Shown: positions 1 through 9,454 of the stretch, in pieces | Position numbering within the stretch: the stretch's first letter is position 1 | Layout: each line of letters begins with the position of its first letter | Assembly (NCBI RefSeq): GCF_913776295.1 | Contig: NZ_CAJYOJ010000052.1 | Location: 47,296-111,295, forward strand | Reading direction: 5' to 3' | Source: an uncultured Pedobacter sp. | Lineage (GTDB): Bacteria > Bacteroidota > Bacteroidia > Sphingobacteriales > Sphingobacteriaceae | Length of the DNA stretch: 64,000 bases | Made by a program: the position numbers and the translations under genes | Notes under the pieces: generated by a model | The model's input: only the letters and a program-made list of their open reading frames with translations | Database searches by the model: none | Told to the model about the DNA's origin: nothing

Positions 1-130
1 CTGGTGGCGCCGGTTTTTCAACAGGTACCGGAACCGGTTTGGCAGCAAGTTTTTTTGTTTTACAAGAATACATGGTTAGTGTAAACAAAGTTAAGAGCAT
101 GGTAAGAAAAAGGTTTTTGGTCATGTTCAT
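1..130 (-). CDS. Lipoprotein N-terminus (partial, runs off left edge)
   Basis: Read on the minus strand, an ATG at 130-128 (or the second Met at 124) opens a frame that continues to the window edge without a stop. It has a short basic start (MNMTKN), a hydrophobic stretch and a lipobox-like TMYSC ending at Cys23, followed by a Lys/Pro/Val-rich low-complexity stretch (AKPVPVPVEKP). This is the pattern of a lipid-anchored envelope protein with a proline-rich linker. The rest of the gene is outside the window, so its function cannot be named. Confidence 0.6.
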   Translation of the reverse strand, partial: MNMTKNLFLTMLLTLFTLTMYSCKTKKLAAKPVPVPVEKPAPP

Positions 131-309
131 TTTTAAAATTAATTTATGTTTATTGTGTGTTTGTTGCCCAAACATACTAATAAATGATTATAGCTTATAA
201 CGATGTTTTTTTAAAGAACTTACATTTGGTGTATTTGCCATCTTAATTTACTTCAATTTTACGCAAACATATTCTCCGCTATTTCCTTTATCTATTATAA
301 TATTTTAAT

Positions 310-1080
310 ATGCATCGTTTCGAAAACAAAATCGCTTTAATTACCGGAAGTAGCCAGGGAATTGGTGCTGCCTGCGCCTTAAGGTTGGCCGAAGAGGGCT
401 GTGATATTATCTTAAATGGTCATAAGTTTGATGAAAGGGGCGAAAAACTTATTGCAGATATAAAGGATCTGGGCAGAAGAGTAACTTTTTTAGAGGCCGA
501 TTTAAGTAAAGCTGATGCGGCCACCAAACTGGTAACTGATGCTATAGCAGTATTCGGCCATTTAGATATTTTGATCAATAATGCGGGCGTAGAAAAGAAG
601 GCCAGCTTTTTGGAAGTTACGGAAGAGGATTACGACCTCGTTATGAACACAAACTTGAAAGGTGTTTTTTTTTGCATCCAGTCGTTTGTAAATTACTGTA
701 GAGCAAGCAAAGTAGCCGGAACGGTTATCAATATGAGTTCCGTCCACGAAGAAATTGCATTTCCAAACTTTGCCGCTTACTGTGCCAGTAAAGGTGGTTT
801 AAAGATGTTAACCAGAAATCTCGCTTCAGAATTGGCACCCTTTAATATCAGGATCAATAATGTGGCACCCGGAGCTATTTCAACACCGATCAATCAGGAT
901 TTATTGAACAATAAAGAACAACTGGAAAAAGTTATTCAAAATATTCCCTTAAAACGGATGGGTAAGGTAGAAGATGTGTCTGCAGTGGTTGCGTTTCTGG
1001 CCTCTGATGATGCCGCTTACGTAACCGGATCAACCTATTATGTTGATGGAGGATTAACCTATCATTACGAAGAACAATAG
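310..1080 (+). CDS. SDR-family NAD(P)-dependent oxidoreductase
   Basis: A 256-residue classical short-chain dehydrogenase/reductase. Visible are the Rossmann cofactor motif TGSSQGIG (residues 12-19), NNAG (90-93), and a catalytic Ser144-Tyr157-Lys161 set with YCASK at the active site. The C-terminal SGSTYYVDGG-like end (GSTYYVDGG) is usual for the glucose-1-dehydrogenase/3-oxoacyl-ACP-reductase branch, and length is normal. It reduces or oxidises a small carbonyl/alcohol substrate in the cytoplasm, but the substrate cannot be read from the sequence. It ends one base before the stop codon of the convergent GH15 gene; pairing with a glycosidase mildly favours a sugar substrate. Confidence 0.9.
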   Translation: MHRFENKIALITGSSQGIGAACALRLAEEGCDIILNGHKFDERGEKLIADIKDLGRRVTFLEADLSKADAATKLVTDAIAVFGHLDILINNAGVEKKASFLEVTEEDYDLVMNTNLKGVFFCIQSFVNYCRASKVAGTVINMSSVHEEIAFPNFAAYCASKGGLKMLTRNLASELAPFNIRINNVAPGAISTPINQDLLNNKEQLEKVIQNIPLKRMGKVEDVSAVVAFLASDDAAYVTGSTYYVDGGLTYHYEEQ

Positions 1081-1081
1081 G

Positions 1082-2893
1082 CTAACCGGTTTGCCGGCTC
1101 AGTTGTTTATTAAGCTCTACAGCTGCACTGATTAAAGCCAGGTGGGTAAAAGCCTGTGGAAAATTACCCAGGTGCTGACCTTTTTGCCCCAGTTCCTCGC
1201 TAAAGAGTAAAAGATGGTTGGAATAACCGATCATCTTTTCAAAATTTTCAACCGCACGTTCCAGTTCTCCACTTTTAGCTAGTGCTTCAATAAACCAGAA
1301 CGAACACATGTTAAAGGTACCTTCTTCACCTTCCAATCCGTCTATTTTGGTCGTGCCGTTTTTATAACGGTAAACCAATACGTCCAGCAGTAATTCGTTA
1401 TCAATTGCTTTCATCGTCGAAAGCCAACGGGGCTCCAGGGGCGAGATAAAGTGTGTTAACGGCATCAGCAAGGCACTGGCATCTACATGTGTGGCACCTT
1501 TGTACTGAACCCATGCTCCTAACTTTTCATTCCAGAAATTATGGTAAATATCCTTGTAAATTTCGCTGCGGATACCGTGCCATTCCTGCTCAGGGTAAGG
1601 GAATGAACGGTCTTCGGCAATTTTAATTGCCCTATCCATCGCTACCCAACACATTAGACGTGTGTGCAGAAATTCCTTTTTCTCATTTCTGATTTCCCAG
1701 ATGCCATGATCGGGTTTTTTCCATTGTTTGATTACACATTGAACCTGTTTTTCTATCAATGTCCAGAACTCGTAGGTAATTGGCTTGTGCGATTTGTTAT
1801 AAATGTAAATCGTATCAATCAATTCTCCATAAATATCAATCTGTAACTGGCTGGCTGCTTCATTGCCAATGCGCACAGGTTTCGACGATAGGTAACCTTC
1901 AAACTGGTCAGCTTCTACTTCTTTTATTTTCGTATTACCATCAATCTGATACACCAGTTGCAAATCTATTTTCTGACAAAGATTAAATATCCAGTCCATA
2001 AATGCAGTAGCCTCATCAAAAAAGCCGAGCCTTAAAAATGCATACATGGTAAAAGCCGCATCCCTGATCCAGGTAAAACGGTAATCCCAGTTACGGTTTC
2101 CACCGATCGTTTCGGGCAAACCAAAGGTAGGCGCAGCCACTACCGAACCAAATTCTGCTGAAGTAAGCAACTTTAAGGTAATTGCCGATCTCCTGATAAT
2201 TTCATCATAACGGCCTCTATAAGTAGTCTGGTTGATCCATTCCCGCCAGTAATCGACGGTTTTGCGGTAGCCATGTTCTTTGTAATGGGCTAAATCAGCT
2301 GCAACCTCATCATTTTCAATAATTTCCATGATGATGTGAGCTGTTTCCGACTCCTTGAGCGTAAATTCAGCATAGCCAGTACCTTTTTCAATATGTAACG
2401 GTACATCTGCTTTTAGTTTTAAGGTTAGTTTTTCTGTTTTGGAGAAAAATACCAGTTCGTCATTTTCATGCTCAACCGTATGTTTACTTTTCGTGTAGCC
2501 GAAAGCTGGTACGCAGAAAACTTTAAAAGTAATATTGCCCCTGATGGATTTGATCTGCCGCACAATGGCACTCGGGAAATCTGTTTCTTTCGATAATGGC
2601 ATGTAATCGCTAAGCTCTGCGATGCCATGTTCGGCGAAAAACCTCGTCAGGAGAACTGCTGTTCCCGGTAGGTAAAGTTGCTTGCTGGTGAAGTTGTCAA
2701 GCTGTGGTTCTACCGAGAAATAACCTCCCTTTTCCGAATCGAGCATCGAGGCAAAAACGGTGGGCGAATCAAATTTTGGTACGCACAAAAAATCTATCGA
2801 GCCTTCTAGCGAAACCAACGCTACAGTTTTAAGGTTGCCGATCACGCCATAGTTTTCTATCGGCTGGAAAGGTCGTTTTTTGTGCTTTGCCAT
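1082..2893 (-). CDS. Glycoside hydrolase family 15 protein (glucoamylase/trehalase-like)
   Basis: A 603-residue protein with the trehalase-like N-terminal domain (IENYGVIGNLKTVALVS near the start, then a beta-rich domain to about residue 210) and an (alpha/alpha)6 catalytic barrel. Typical GH15 motifs are WDYRFTWIRDAAF in the first half of the barrel and GLEGEEGTFNMCSFWFIEAL near the end, where the glutamates supply catalytic acid/base residues. No signal peptide is seen, so it is probably cytoplasmic and acts on intracellular alpha-glucans or trehalose-type disaccharides. The exact specificity (glucoamylase, trehalase or glucodextranase) is not decided by sequence alone. Confidence 0.9.
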   Translation of the reverse strand: MAKHKKRPFQPIENYGVIGNLKTVALVSLEGSIDFLCVPKFDSPTVFASMLDSEKGGYFSVEPQLDNFTSKQLYLPGTAVLLTRFFAEHGIAELSDYMPLSKETDFPSAIVRQIKSIRGNITFKVFCVPAFGYTKSKHTVEHENDELVFFSKTEKLTLKLKADVPLHIEKGTGYAEFTLKESETAHIIMEIIENDEVAADLAHYKEHGYRKTVDYWREWINQTTYRGRYDEIIRRSAITLKLLTSAEFGSVVAAPTFGLPETIGGNRNWDYRFTWIRDAAFTMYAFLRLGFFDEATAFMDWIFNLCQKIDLQLVYQIDGNTKIKEVEADQFEGYLSSKPVRIGNEAASQLQIDIYGELIDTIYIYNKSHKPITYEFWTLIEKQVQCVIKQWKKPDHGIWEIRNEKKEFLHTRLMCWVAMDRAIKIAEDRSFPYPEQEWHGIRSEIYKDIYHNFWNEKLGAWVQYKGATHVDASALLMPLTHFISPLEPRWLSTMKAIDNELLLDVLVYRYKNGTTKIDGLEGEEGTFNMCSFWFIEALAKSGELERAVENFEKMIGYSNHLLLFSEELGQKGQHLGNFPQAFTHLALISAAVELNKQLSRQTG

Positions 2894-2984
2894 ATTTAAG
2901 GTACAATTTACTTAAGCAAAGGAATAATGCTTTGCTTTTGTTTTGCCTTTAATAACACTAAGCGTTGTAAAATACGAAAATAAG

Positions 2985-3683
2985 CTACACTTTTAAGTTT
3001 GGCACCAGGTTTAAAAAAGCCTGTGCATTGGCCGCATACTTCTTTTTATCGAGTTTGAAATAAAATGCCCCTTTTTTAGAGCCTGTTCTATCTTTTTCGG
3101 CCAGTTTAATCAATAATCCGGTTGAGGTAATTTTACGGCTGAAATTTCTGGTATCGATTTTAGTATCGTTTACCTCTTCGAAAAGGATATGCAATTGCGG
3201 AATCGTAAATTTTTTAGGCAGCATTTCAAACAATATGGGGTGGAGGGCCGCTTTATACCTTAATTTTTTTCGGGCATCAATAACCATTTGATTATGATCG
3301 AAAATAAGTTTAGGCCTCTCGTTAATCAAAAACCATTCCGCCTCATAATCGTCATTCAATTGTGCCTCATATTTATGGATATCAATAAGGGCAAAATAAC
3401 CCACAGAAAGCGTTCTTTCAATCGGATCGCGATGAGGTTCCCCATAAATCTGCATCTGTTCCAGGTAAACCCCTTCTAAACCCGTCATTTTTTTGAGAAC
3501 CCTGTTTGCTGCATCATCCGGACTTTCATCCGGGCCTACGAAACCGCCCATTAAACTCCATTTGTTTATTTCGGGTTCTAAACCCCGCTTCACCAATAGA
3601 ATTTTTAGATGTTCGCCATCAAATCCAAACACAATGCAATCAACAGCAACTAGATAATGCGGCTGCCTGGAATATTCAATCAT
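2985..3683 (-). CDS. Nudix-fold transcriptional regulator (NrtR/AraR type), degenerate Nudix box
   Basis: A 232-residue protein with an N-terminal Nudix domain (residues about 8-140) and a C-terminal winged-helix region (about 155-232; KKFTIPQLHILFEEV). The Nudix box starts at Gly47 and keeps Gly47, Glu53, Arg61 and Gly68, but the three glutamates of the REUXEE core are replaced by Val62, Lys65 and Met66, so hydrolysis is unlikely. This matches the NrtR-like family in which a dead Nudix domain senses a metabolite and the C-terminus binds DNA. It is divergent from galT-galK-symporter, with a large palindrome between them, so a role as galactose-utilisation regulator is inferred. The true effector is unknown. 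Confidence 0.85.
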   Translation of the reverse strand: MIEYSRQPHYLVAVDCIVFGFDGEHLKILLVKRGLEPEINKWSLMGGFVGPDESPDDAANRVLKKMTGLEGVYLEQMQIYGEPHRDPIERTLSVGYFALIDIHKYEAQLNDDYEAEWFLINERPKLIFDHNQMVIDARKKLRYKAALHPILFEMLPKKFTIPQLHILFEEVNDTKIDTRNFSRKITSTGLLIKLAEKDRTGSKKGAFYFKLDKKKYAANAQAFLNLVPNLKV

Positions 3684-3733
3684 TTCTTATCAAGGTTTAA
3701 AGGGCTTAATATGTTTAAATTTTCACGAAAATA

Positions 3734-3776
3734 AAAATTATTATTAATTGTCGTTTTGACAATTAATAATAATTTT
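3734..3776. promoter_or_regulatory. 43-bp perfect palindrome, likely operator for the Nudix regulator
   Basis: Two perfectly complementary 19-bp arms (3734-3752 and 3758-3776) flank a 5-bp spacer GTTTT; the core reads AATTGTC-GTTTT-GACAATT. It lies in the 159-bp divergent region between the Nudix-type regulator and galT. A -7-like TATAATTTG follows immediately (3776-3784), so the palindrome would cover the -33 region of the gal promoter and could block both divergent promoters. There is no T-tract at its end, so it is not a terminator. Confidence 0.75.
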
Positions 3777-3798
3777 ATAATTTGGCCGATTAGATGGC

Positions 3799-3821
3799 AG
3801 GGCTGTGCGCCCTTCTTTTTT
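3799..3821 (+). promoter_or_regulatory. Hairpin plus T-tract in the galT leader
   Basis: In the predicted galT 5' leader, AGGGC (3799-3803) can pair with GCCCT (3809-3813) around a 5-nt loop and is followed by a T-rich tract (TCTTTTTTC). It resembles a weak intrinsic terminator placed 22 nt before the start codon, and could act as an attenuator or simply be a leader hairpin. The stem is only five base pairs. Confidence 0.3.
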
Positions 3822-3842
3822 CTAACAGTTGATCAATAAAAA

Positions 3843-4904
3843 ATGAACCAGACATTCGAACTAGACAGTAATCCGCATACCCGGCTGAATATATTAACCG
3901 GTGAGTGGGTTTTAGTATCCCCCCACCGTACAAAACGGCCCTGGCAGGGTAAAGTTGAAGACATCAGCCCGGATAACCGCTCCGAATATGATCCAAAATG
4001 TTATTTATGCCCTGGAAATGGCAGAGCAGATGGTGATACCAACCCTGCGTATACAGAAAGTTTTGTTTTCAACAATGATTTCGCCGCGCTGCTGCAAGAT
4101 ACGCCGGCTGGTGAAATGAATGAAAGTGACTTGTTGGTGGCGAACAACCAGCGTGGGTTATGTAGGGTAATCAGCTTTAGCCCTAAACATAATCTTACAC
4201 TTCCCGAAATGAGTTTAGAGGCAATAACAGCTGTGGTTAATGTTTGGCAGAACGAGTTTAACAGTTTGGCAGGGAACGATTGGATAAAATATATTCAGAT
4301 TTTTGAAAATAAAGGTGAAATAATGGGATGTAGTAATCCGCACCCACATGGTCAGATCTGGTCGCAGGGCGATGTCCCTTTAGAAATTGCCAAAGAAACA
4401 GCGCGTCAGAAAACTTACTATGCCATTCATAGAAGAAGTTTACTTGCCGATTATTTAAGGCTGGAGCAAAAGAAAAATGAGCGCATTGTGTTTGAAAATG
4501 AGCATTTTTCAGTATTGGTACCTTTTTGGGCTGTTTGGCCTTATGAAACCATGATCATCAGCAAACGGCATGTAAACAGCATTAAACTTTTTACTGCTGC
4601 CGAAAAGAAATCACTGGCAGAGGCCATTAAAGTCCTGACTACCAAATACGATAATCTGTTCGAAACGTCATTTCCTTATTCGGCAGGTATGCACCAGGCG
4701 CCTGTAAACGATGGTGATTATCCGGAATGGCATTGGCATATGCATTTTTATCCACCATTGCTTCGCTCGGCATCTGTGAAAAAATTTATGGTAGGTTATG
4801 AAATGCTCGCCAATCCTCAACGCGATATTACGCCTGAATTTGCGGCAACCCGATTGAAAGAAATGTCTACCGTACACTATAAAACCAGCAAGGCTGAAGA
4901 CTAA
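3843..4904 (+). CDS. galT: Galactose-1-phosphate uridylyltransferase (GalT)
   Basis: A 353-residue HIT-superfamily enzyme that exchanges UMP between UDP-glucose and galactose-1-phosphate in the Leloir pathway. The active site NPHPHGQ is at residues 165-171; His169 is the expected uridylylated nucleophile. The zinc-type cysteines CYLCPGN (residues about 53-59) and the C-terminal WHWHMHFYPP motif are also visible. It is the first gene of a tight three-gene galactose operon: galK starts 10 bp downstream. The divergent Nudix-type regulator and the 43-bp palindrome upstream suggest regulated expression. Length and motifs are ordinary. Confidence 0.97.
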   Translation: MNQTFELDSNPHTRLNILTGEWVLVSPHRTKRPWQGKVEDISPDNRSEYDPKCYLCPGNGRADGDTNPAYTESFVFNNDFAALLQDTPAGEMNESDLLVANNQRGLCRVISFSPKHNLTLPEMSLEAITAVVNVWQNEFNSLAGNDWIKYIQIFENKGEIMGCSNPHPHGQIWSQGDVPLEIAKETARQKTYYAIHRRSLLADYLRLEQKKNERIVFENEHFSVLVPFWAVWPYETMIISKRHVNSIKLFTAAEKKSLAEAIKVLTTKYDNLFETSFPYSAGMHQAPVNDGDYPEWHWHMHFYPPLLRSASVKKFMVGYEMLANPQRDITPEFAATRLKEMSTVHYKTSKAED

Positions 4905-4914
4905 ATATCAAATA

Positions 4915-6066
4915 ATGAATGCACAACATTTAAAAAATACATTTAAAAGACTTTTCAATTCCGAACCGATTTTGGTTCGTTCGCCGGGAAGGATTAACAT
5001 TATTGGCGAACATACCGATTATAATGGTGGTTTTGTAATGCCTGCTGCTATTGATAAAGCTATTTATGTCGCTATATCAAAAAGAGAAGATGATGAAATT
5101 CATTTATTTTCAGAAAGTTATCAGCAGTTTGATATCTCCTCTGTAAAAAACTTGCAGAAATCAGAAAATAGCTGGGCAAACTACATTTTAGGTGTAGCCG
5201 ATCAGCTAAAAGAACGAGGTTACCAGTTAGGCGGTTTTAATTTTTATATTGATGGCGATGTGCCGTTGGGCGCAGGCTTATCATCATCGGCGGCAGTAGA
5301 GTGTGCAACGGGTTTTGCACTAGATCAGCTTTTTTCGCTTGAGGTTCCAAAAATGGACATTGCTTTAATTGCACAAAAGGCAGAACAGACATTTGCCGGT
5401 GTTAATTGTGGAATTATGGATCAGTTTGCTTCTGTATTTGGTAAAAAAGATCAGGCTATTATGCTCGATTGCCGATCGATGAAACATATTTATATCCCGT
5501 TAAAATTAGACGGGTATAAACTTTTACTTTTAAATACCAATGTAAAACATGCCCTTGCCGATTCTGCCTATAATAAAAGAAGGGCTCAATGTGAGCAAGG
5601 CGTAGCCTGGATAAAAGAGCATTACCCTAACGTCAATACACTACGCGATGTAAATCTTGACATGTTGGAAGCGCATGTTAAGCCAAAAGATGAAGAAGTA
5701 TTTACAAAATGCAGCTTTGTAGTGAAAGAAATCGGTCGTTTACTTACAGCGGCTGAACAACTTGAAAATGGCAACTTGCAGGGTTTAGGAAATCTGATGT
5801 TCGAAACGCACGAAGGTTTAAGCAAAGATTATCAAGTAAGCTGTAAAGAATTGGACTTTTTAGTTGAAGCGGTTAAACCTTTAGATGGTGTACTTGGTGC
5901 CAGAATGATGGGGGGCGGCTTTGGTGGTTGTACCATTAATGTTGTTAAAGAAGAAAAAATTGCGGATTTAATCGAAGAGCTGTCTTCTAAATATTTATTG
6001 CAATTTGGCCTTAAGCTAGATTCCTATACCGTTCAAACCGATAATGGAACCAGTTTATTTAATTAA
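4915..6066 (+). CDS. galK: Galactokinase (GalK)
   Basis: A 383-residue GHMP-family kinase that phosphorylates alpha-D-galactose at C1 with ATP. The galactokinase signature PGRINIIGEHTDYNGG (residues 24-39) and the phosphate-binding loop PLGAGLSSSAA (117-127) are intact, as is the C-terminal GARMMGGGFGGC motif. It lies between galT and the symporter gene, so the three genes cover uptake and the first two Leloir steps. No galE or aldose 1-epimerase gene is seen in this cluster. Start is the ATG 10 bp after the galT stop. Confidence 0.97.
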   Translation: MNAQHLKNTFKRLFNSEPILVRSPGRINIIGEHTDYNGGFVMPAAIDKAIYVAISKREDDEIHLFSESYQQFDISSVKNLQKSENSWANYILGVADQLKERGYQLGGFNFYIDGDVPLGAGLSSSAAVECATGFALDQLFSLEVPKMDIALIAQKAEQTFAGVNCGIMDQFASVFGKKDQAIMLDCRSMKHIYIPLKLDGYKLLLLNTNVKHALADSAYNKRRAQCEQGVAWIKEHYPNVNTLRDVNLDMLEAHVKPKDEEVFTKCSFVVKEIGRLLTAAEQLENGNLQGLGNLMFETHEGLSKDYQVSCKELDFLVEAVKPLDGVLGARMMGGGFGGCTINVVKEEKIADLIEELSSKYLLQFGLKLDSYTVQTDNGTSLFN

Positions 6067-6097
6067 AATCTAAAGGGATACCAACCAAAATAAATCA

Positions 6098-7774
6098 ATG
6101 AAAAACAATTTATTAGACACGAAGGATTACATTGTCTTTGCAATTTACTTCGTTATTGTGGCTGCTTATGGGCTGTACATATACAATAAAAAAAAATCAG
6201 AATCTACAGGCTCTAAAGATTATTTTCTTGCTGAAGGTTCTTTAACCTGGTGGGCTATTGGTGCCTCATTAATCGCATCAAACATTTCTGCAGAGCAGTT
6301 TATCGGGATGAGTGGTTCAGGTTTTAAAATGGGATTGGCCATTGCCACCTATGAATGGATGGGTGCACTAACCTTAGTCGTTGTGGCCGTATTTTTCATC
6401 CCGGTTTATCTGAAAAATAAAATAGCCACCATGCCCCAGTTTTTACATCAGCGTTATAACGGTACCGTTGCGATGATTATGGCTGTTTTCTGGTTATTGT
6501 TGTATGTGGTGGTTAACTTAACGTCTATTCTTTACTTAGGTGCATTGGCCGTAAGCAGTATTTCCGGTTTCGATTTGAGATTCTGTATGTATGCTATTGC
6601 ATTTTTTGCCATCGTCATCACCCTTGGCGGAATGAAAGTAATTGGCTATACAGATGTAATTCAGGTATTCTTCCTGATTTTAGGGGGGCTGGCAACTACT
6701 TATCTGGCTTTGAACCTGGTTTCTACACACTATGGTACAAGCGGTGTACTTGAAGGTTATAGCTTAATGACGACCAAAGCGTCAGAGCATTTCCATATGA
6801 TCCTTAAACCTGATAATGAAAATTACATCGATTTACCAGGTTTGAGCGTATTAATTGGTGGCATGTGGATCGTAAACCTAAATTATTGGGGCTGCAACCA
6901 GTATATTACCCAACGTGCCTTAGGTGCCAATTTAGAAACTGCCCGTGGGGGTATACTTTTTGCCGCTTTCCTGAAACTATTAATGCCTATTATTGTGGTA
7001 TTGCCCGGTATTGCCGCTTATGTATTATATAAAGATGGTGCCTTCCAAACGGAAATGTTGCAGGATGGATCCGTAAATCCCGATCGTGCCTATCCTGTAT
7101 TGTTAAATTTACTTCCTGCCGGATTAAAAGGTCTTTCATTTGCCGCCTTAACCGCTGCAGTTGTAGCCTCTTTAGCAGGTAAAGCAAATAGTATTGCTAC
7201 GATTTTTACTTTAGATATTTATAAAAAAGTATTAAATGTTGACGCATCAGAGAAAAACCTGGTAATGACTGGTAAAATTTCTATTGGTGTAGCCATGTTG
7301 CTTGGAGTAATAATTGCACCATTTTTGGGTATTGATAAAAAAGGAGGTTTTCAATACATCCAGGAGTATACCGGTTTTGTATCTCCGGGTATTTTTGCCA
7401 TGTTTATTTTAGGTTTCTTTTGGAAAAGATCCACCTCAGGCGCAGCACTTTTTGCCACAATTGGAGGTTTTGGCTTATCCATTTTACTTAAATTTTTACC
7501 TAAATGGACAGATCTTTCATGGTTGTCGGGCATAGGCTTCTCGGTTAAGAATGCTGCTGGAATTTATGAAATTCCATTCCTCGATCGTATGGGCTTTGTA
7601 TTTGTATTCTGCATTGTTGGAATGTACATCATCAGTATATTCAGCAATAAAGCTGAAGCTGAAGCCAAAGGATTGGAAATCGATGCAAAAATGTTTAAAA
7701 CCTCTACCAGTTTTGCCGTAGGCGCTTTAATCATTATTGGATTATTGGTTGCGCTTTACACTGTGTATTGGTAA
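6098..7774 (+). CDS. Sodium:solute symporter, SGLT-like (probable galactose uptake)
   Basis: A 558-residue integral membrane protein of the SSS family with about 14 hydrophobic segments. Family motifs include the N-terminal YFLAEGSLTWWAIGASLIASNISAEQFIGMSG region and a WGCNQYITQRAL motif in mid-protein, both as in sodium/sugar cotransporters. It starts 31 bp after galK and ends the operon just before a strong terminator, so galactose is the inferred substrate; related sugars such as glucose cannot be excluded. Inner-membrane location and Na+ coupling follow from the family. Confidence 0.92.
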   Translation: MKNNLLDTKDYIVFAIYFVIVAAYGLYIYNKKKSESTGSKDYFLAEGSLTWWAIGASLIASNISAEQFIGMSGSGFKMGLAIATYEWMGALTLVVVAVFFIPVYLKNKIATMPQFLHQRYNGTVAMIMAVFWLLLYVVVNLTSILYLGALAVSSISGFDLRFCMYAIAFFAIVITLGGMKVIGYTDVIQVFFLILGGLATTYLALNLVSTHYGTSGVLEGYSLMTTKASEHFHMILKPDNENYIDLPGLSVLIGGMWIVNLNYWGCNQYITQRALGANLETARGGILFAAFLKLLMPIIVVLPGIAAYVLYKDGAFQTEMLQDGSVNPDRAYPVLLNLLPAGLKGLSFAALTAAVVASLAGKANSIATIFTLDIYKKVLNVDASEKNLVMTGKISIGVAMLLGVIIAPFLGIDKKGGFQYIQEYTGFVSPGIFAMFILGFFWKRSTSGAALFATIGGFGLSILLKFLPKWTDLSWLSGIGFSVKNAAGIYEIPFLDRMGFVFVFCIVGMYIISIFSNKAEAEAKGLEIDAKMFKTSTSFAVGALIIIGLLVALYTVYW

Positions 7775-7793
7775 AGCATAACTTATAAAAACG

Positions 7794-7827
7794 AAAGGGA
7801 TAAAATCATTGGATTTTATCCCTTTTT
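7794..7827 (+). terminator. Intrinsic terminator of the gal operon
   Basis: A perfect 14-bp stem (AAAGGGATAAAATC at 7794-7807 with its complement at 7812-7825) around a 4-nt loop ATTG, followed by T residues. It sits 20 bp after the symporter stop. Confidence 0.9.
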
Positions 7828-7984
7828 GTATAAAAGGGCTTTTTGAAAGATCCTGAAACAGGTTCAGGAACGCTTTTTTTCCCGCAGTCTTTATGCTGAT
7901 CCGATAGCTATCAGATTTATTCCAGCATCCTCCCGGTAAAAAAATTAAAAGCAATGGCTGTTTATGATTGATGTTAATAATCAG

Positions 7985-9235
7985 TTATTTATCCTTCTTT
8001 GCCAGTTTCTTAACCAGCCATGGTAAAGTGAGCCCTTGCCCGATTAAGGTAAACAGAACCACCACGACTGATATAAATATAACCGCATTCCGCTGCGGAA
8101 ATGCGCGGCCATCTGATAAAGTAGCCGGTAGTCCAATGGCAATAGCCAGCGAAACGATGCCTCTCATACCCGACCAGCTGATAATCAGACTATTTTTGAA
8201 ATCAAGCAATGCGTCTGCTGTGATACGGTGTTTCCCTTTTTGAAAAGCTTTTTGAAGATTAACCTTTTGTATAAAAACCCGTGCCATCCGCAACAACAAG
8301 GCCACAACAGTAATGATCAGCGAATAGCCAATGTAAGGTAAAATATCTGCACTGCTGATGTTTTTATATACATAAGGGAGTTGCAGGCCAATCAATATAA
8401 AAATTAGCCCATTTAATAAGAAGATAATTATGTCCCAGATATTTTTTGACTGGTTTTTAAGCTGTTCCGGAAATACCTTGTTGCTAAACCTCGAAATGCC
8501 TAACCCTAATATAACTACAGCAATAACCCCCGAAACGTGTATTTGTTCGGCTATTAAATAAGTAACAAAAGGCATCAATAGCATAAAGCTTATGGTTACC
8601 ATGCGGTTGCTGTGGGTTCGTTTAAGGATAAAAGCCAAAATTTTCGACATTACCATGCCTATCAGGAATCCACCAGCCATCAAAAAAGCAAACTCCAGGG
8701 ATGCTTTCCAGAATACAAAGGCTGTTCCGGTAACTGCGGCAACCGCAAAACGATAAGCCACCAATGCGGAAGCATCATTGACTAAACTTTCTCCTTCCAG
8801 AATAGTATTGGTTTTGTTCGATAAGCCCAATCCCTTGGTAATACTCATGGCAGCCACAGCATCCGTGGCGGAAAGAATTGCGCCTAGCACAAAAGATACT
8901 GGCCAGCCCATTTCCGGAATCATGTAGTGTGCAACGATAGCAATGCCAATAGCCGTAATGAAAACAAGGCTGATAGCAAGGGTAAATATGGTATTGATAT
9001 TGGTTTTAAATTCCCGGAACGAGATATTGAAGGCGGCATCGTAAAGTAATGGCGGTAAAAATATCAGGAATATAATTTCGGGGTTAATATCAACTGGTGG
9101 CAAAGCAGGTATAAAACCTACTACAATTCCGGCGATAATCAACAGAATAGGATAGGGGATTTCAATCCGGTCCGCTAAAGCAGAAAGACCAATCATCACA
9201 ACTAAAATAAATATTACGATGGCGTAATTTTCCAT
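7985..9235 (-). CDS. Monovalent cation:proton antiporter, CPA1/NhaP type
   Basis: A 416-residue membrane protein with about 12 hydrophobic helices. The transport core is recognisable: LSATDAVAAM (TDAVA motif) followed by EGESLVNDASALVAYR, which holds the Asn-Asp pair of electroneutral CPA1 antiporters. It exchanges Na+ (or K+) for H+ across the inner membrane for pH and salt homeostasis. It lacks the long cytoplasmic C-terminal domain of some NhaP proteins, ending with a short basic tail. It stands alone on the minus strand, convergent with the gal operon. Ion preference is not decided by sequence. Confidence 0.9.
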   Translation of the reverse strand: MENYAIVIFILVVMIGLSALADRIEIPYPILLIIAGIVVGFIPALPPVDINPEIIFLIFLPPLLYDAAFNISFREFKTNINTIFTLAISLVFITAIGIAIVAHYMIPEMGWPVSFVLGAILSATDAVAAMSITKGLGLSNKTNTILEGESLVNDASALVAYRFAVAAVTGTAFVFWKASLEFAFLMAGGFLIGMVMSKILAFILKRTHSNRMVTISFMLLMPFVTYLIAEQIHVSGVIAVVILGLGISRFSNKVFPEQLKNQSKNIWDIIIFLLNGLIFILIGLQLPYVYKNISSADILPYIGYSLIITVVALLLRMARVFIQKVNLQKAFQKGKHRITADALLDFKNSLIISWSGMRGIVSLAIAIGLPATLSDGRAFPQRNAVIFISVVVVLFTLIGQGLTLPWLVKKLAKKDK

Positions 9236-9454
9236 ATCTGCAAATGTAGCGATTAATCAGTGTCGGAACACTTGCCTGCAAATATAGGTTTAGAACTGAT
9301 TTAAAAATTTTTCGATGGAAATAAATGATATGAAGTAAAAGGATAGATCACCCCAATACCATAAAGGATAAACTTATTTTGCCAAAATGGATAGGTAGCC
9401 CTTTGGTGTTATCGAAAGCTATGCTAACCTGGCAGGTCGCTTCTGGTGCGAAAC

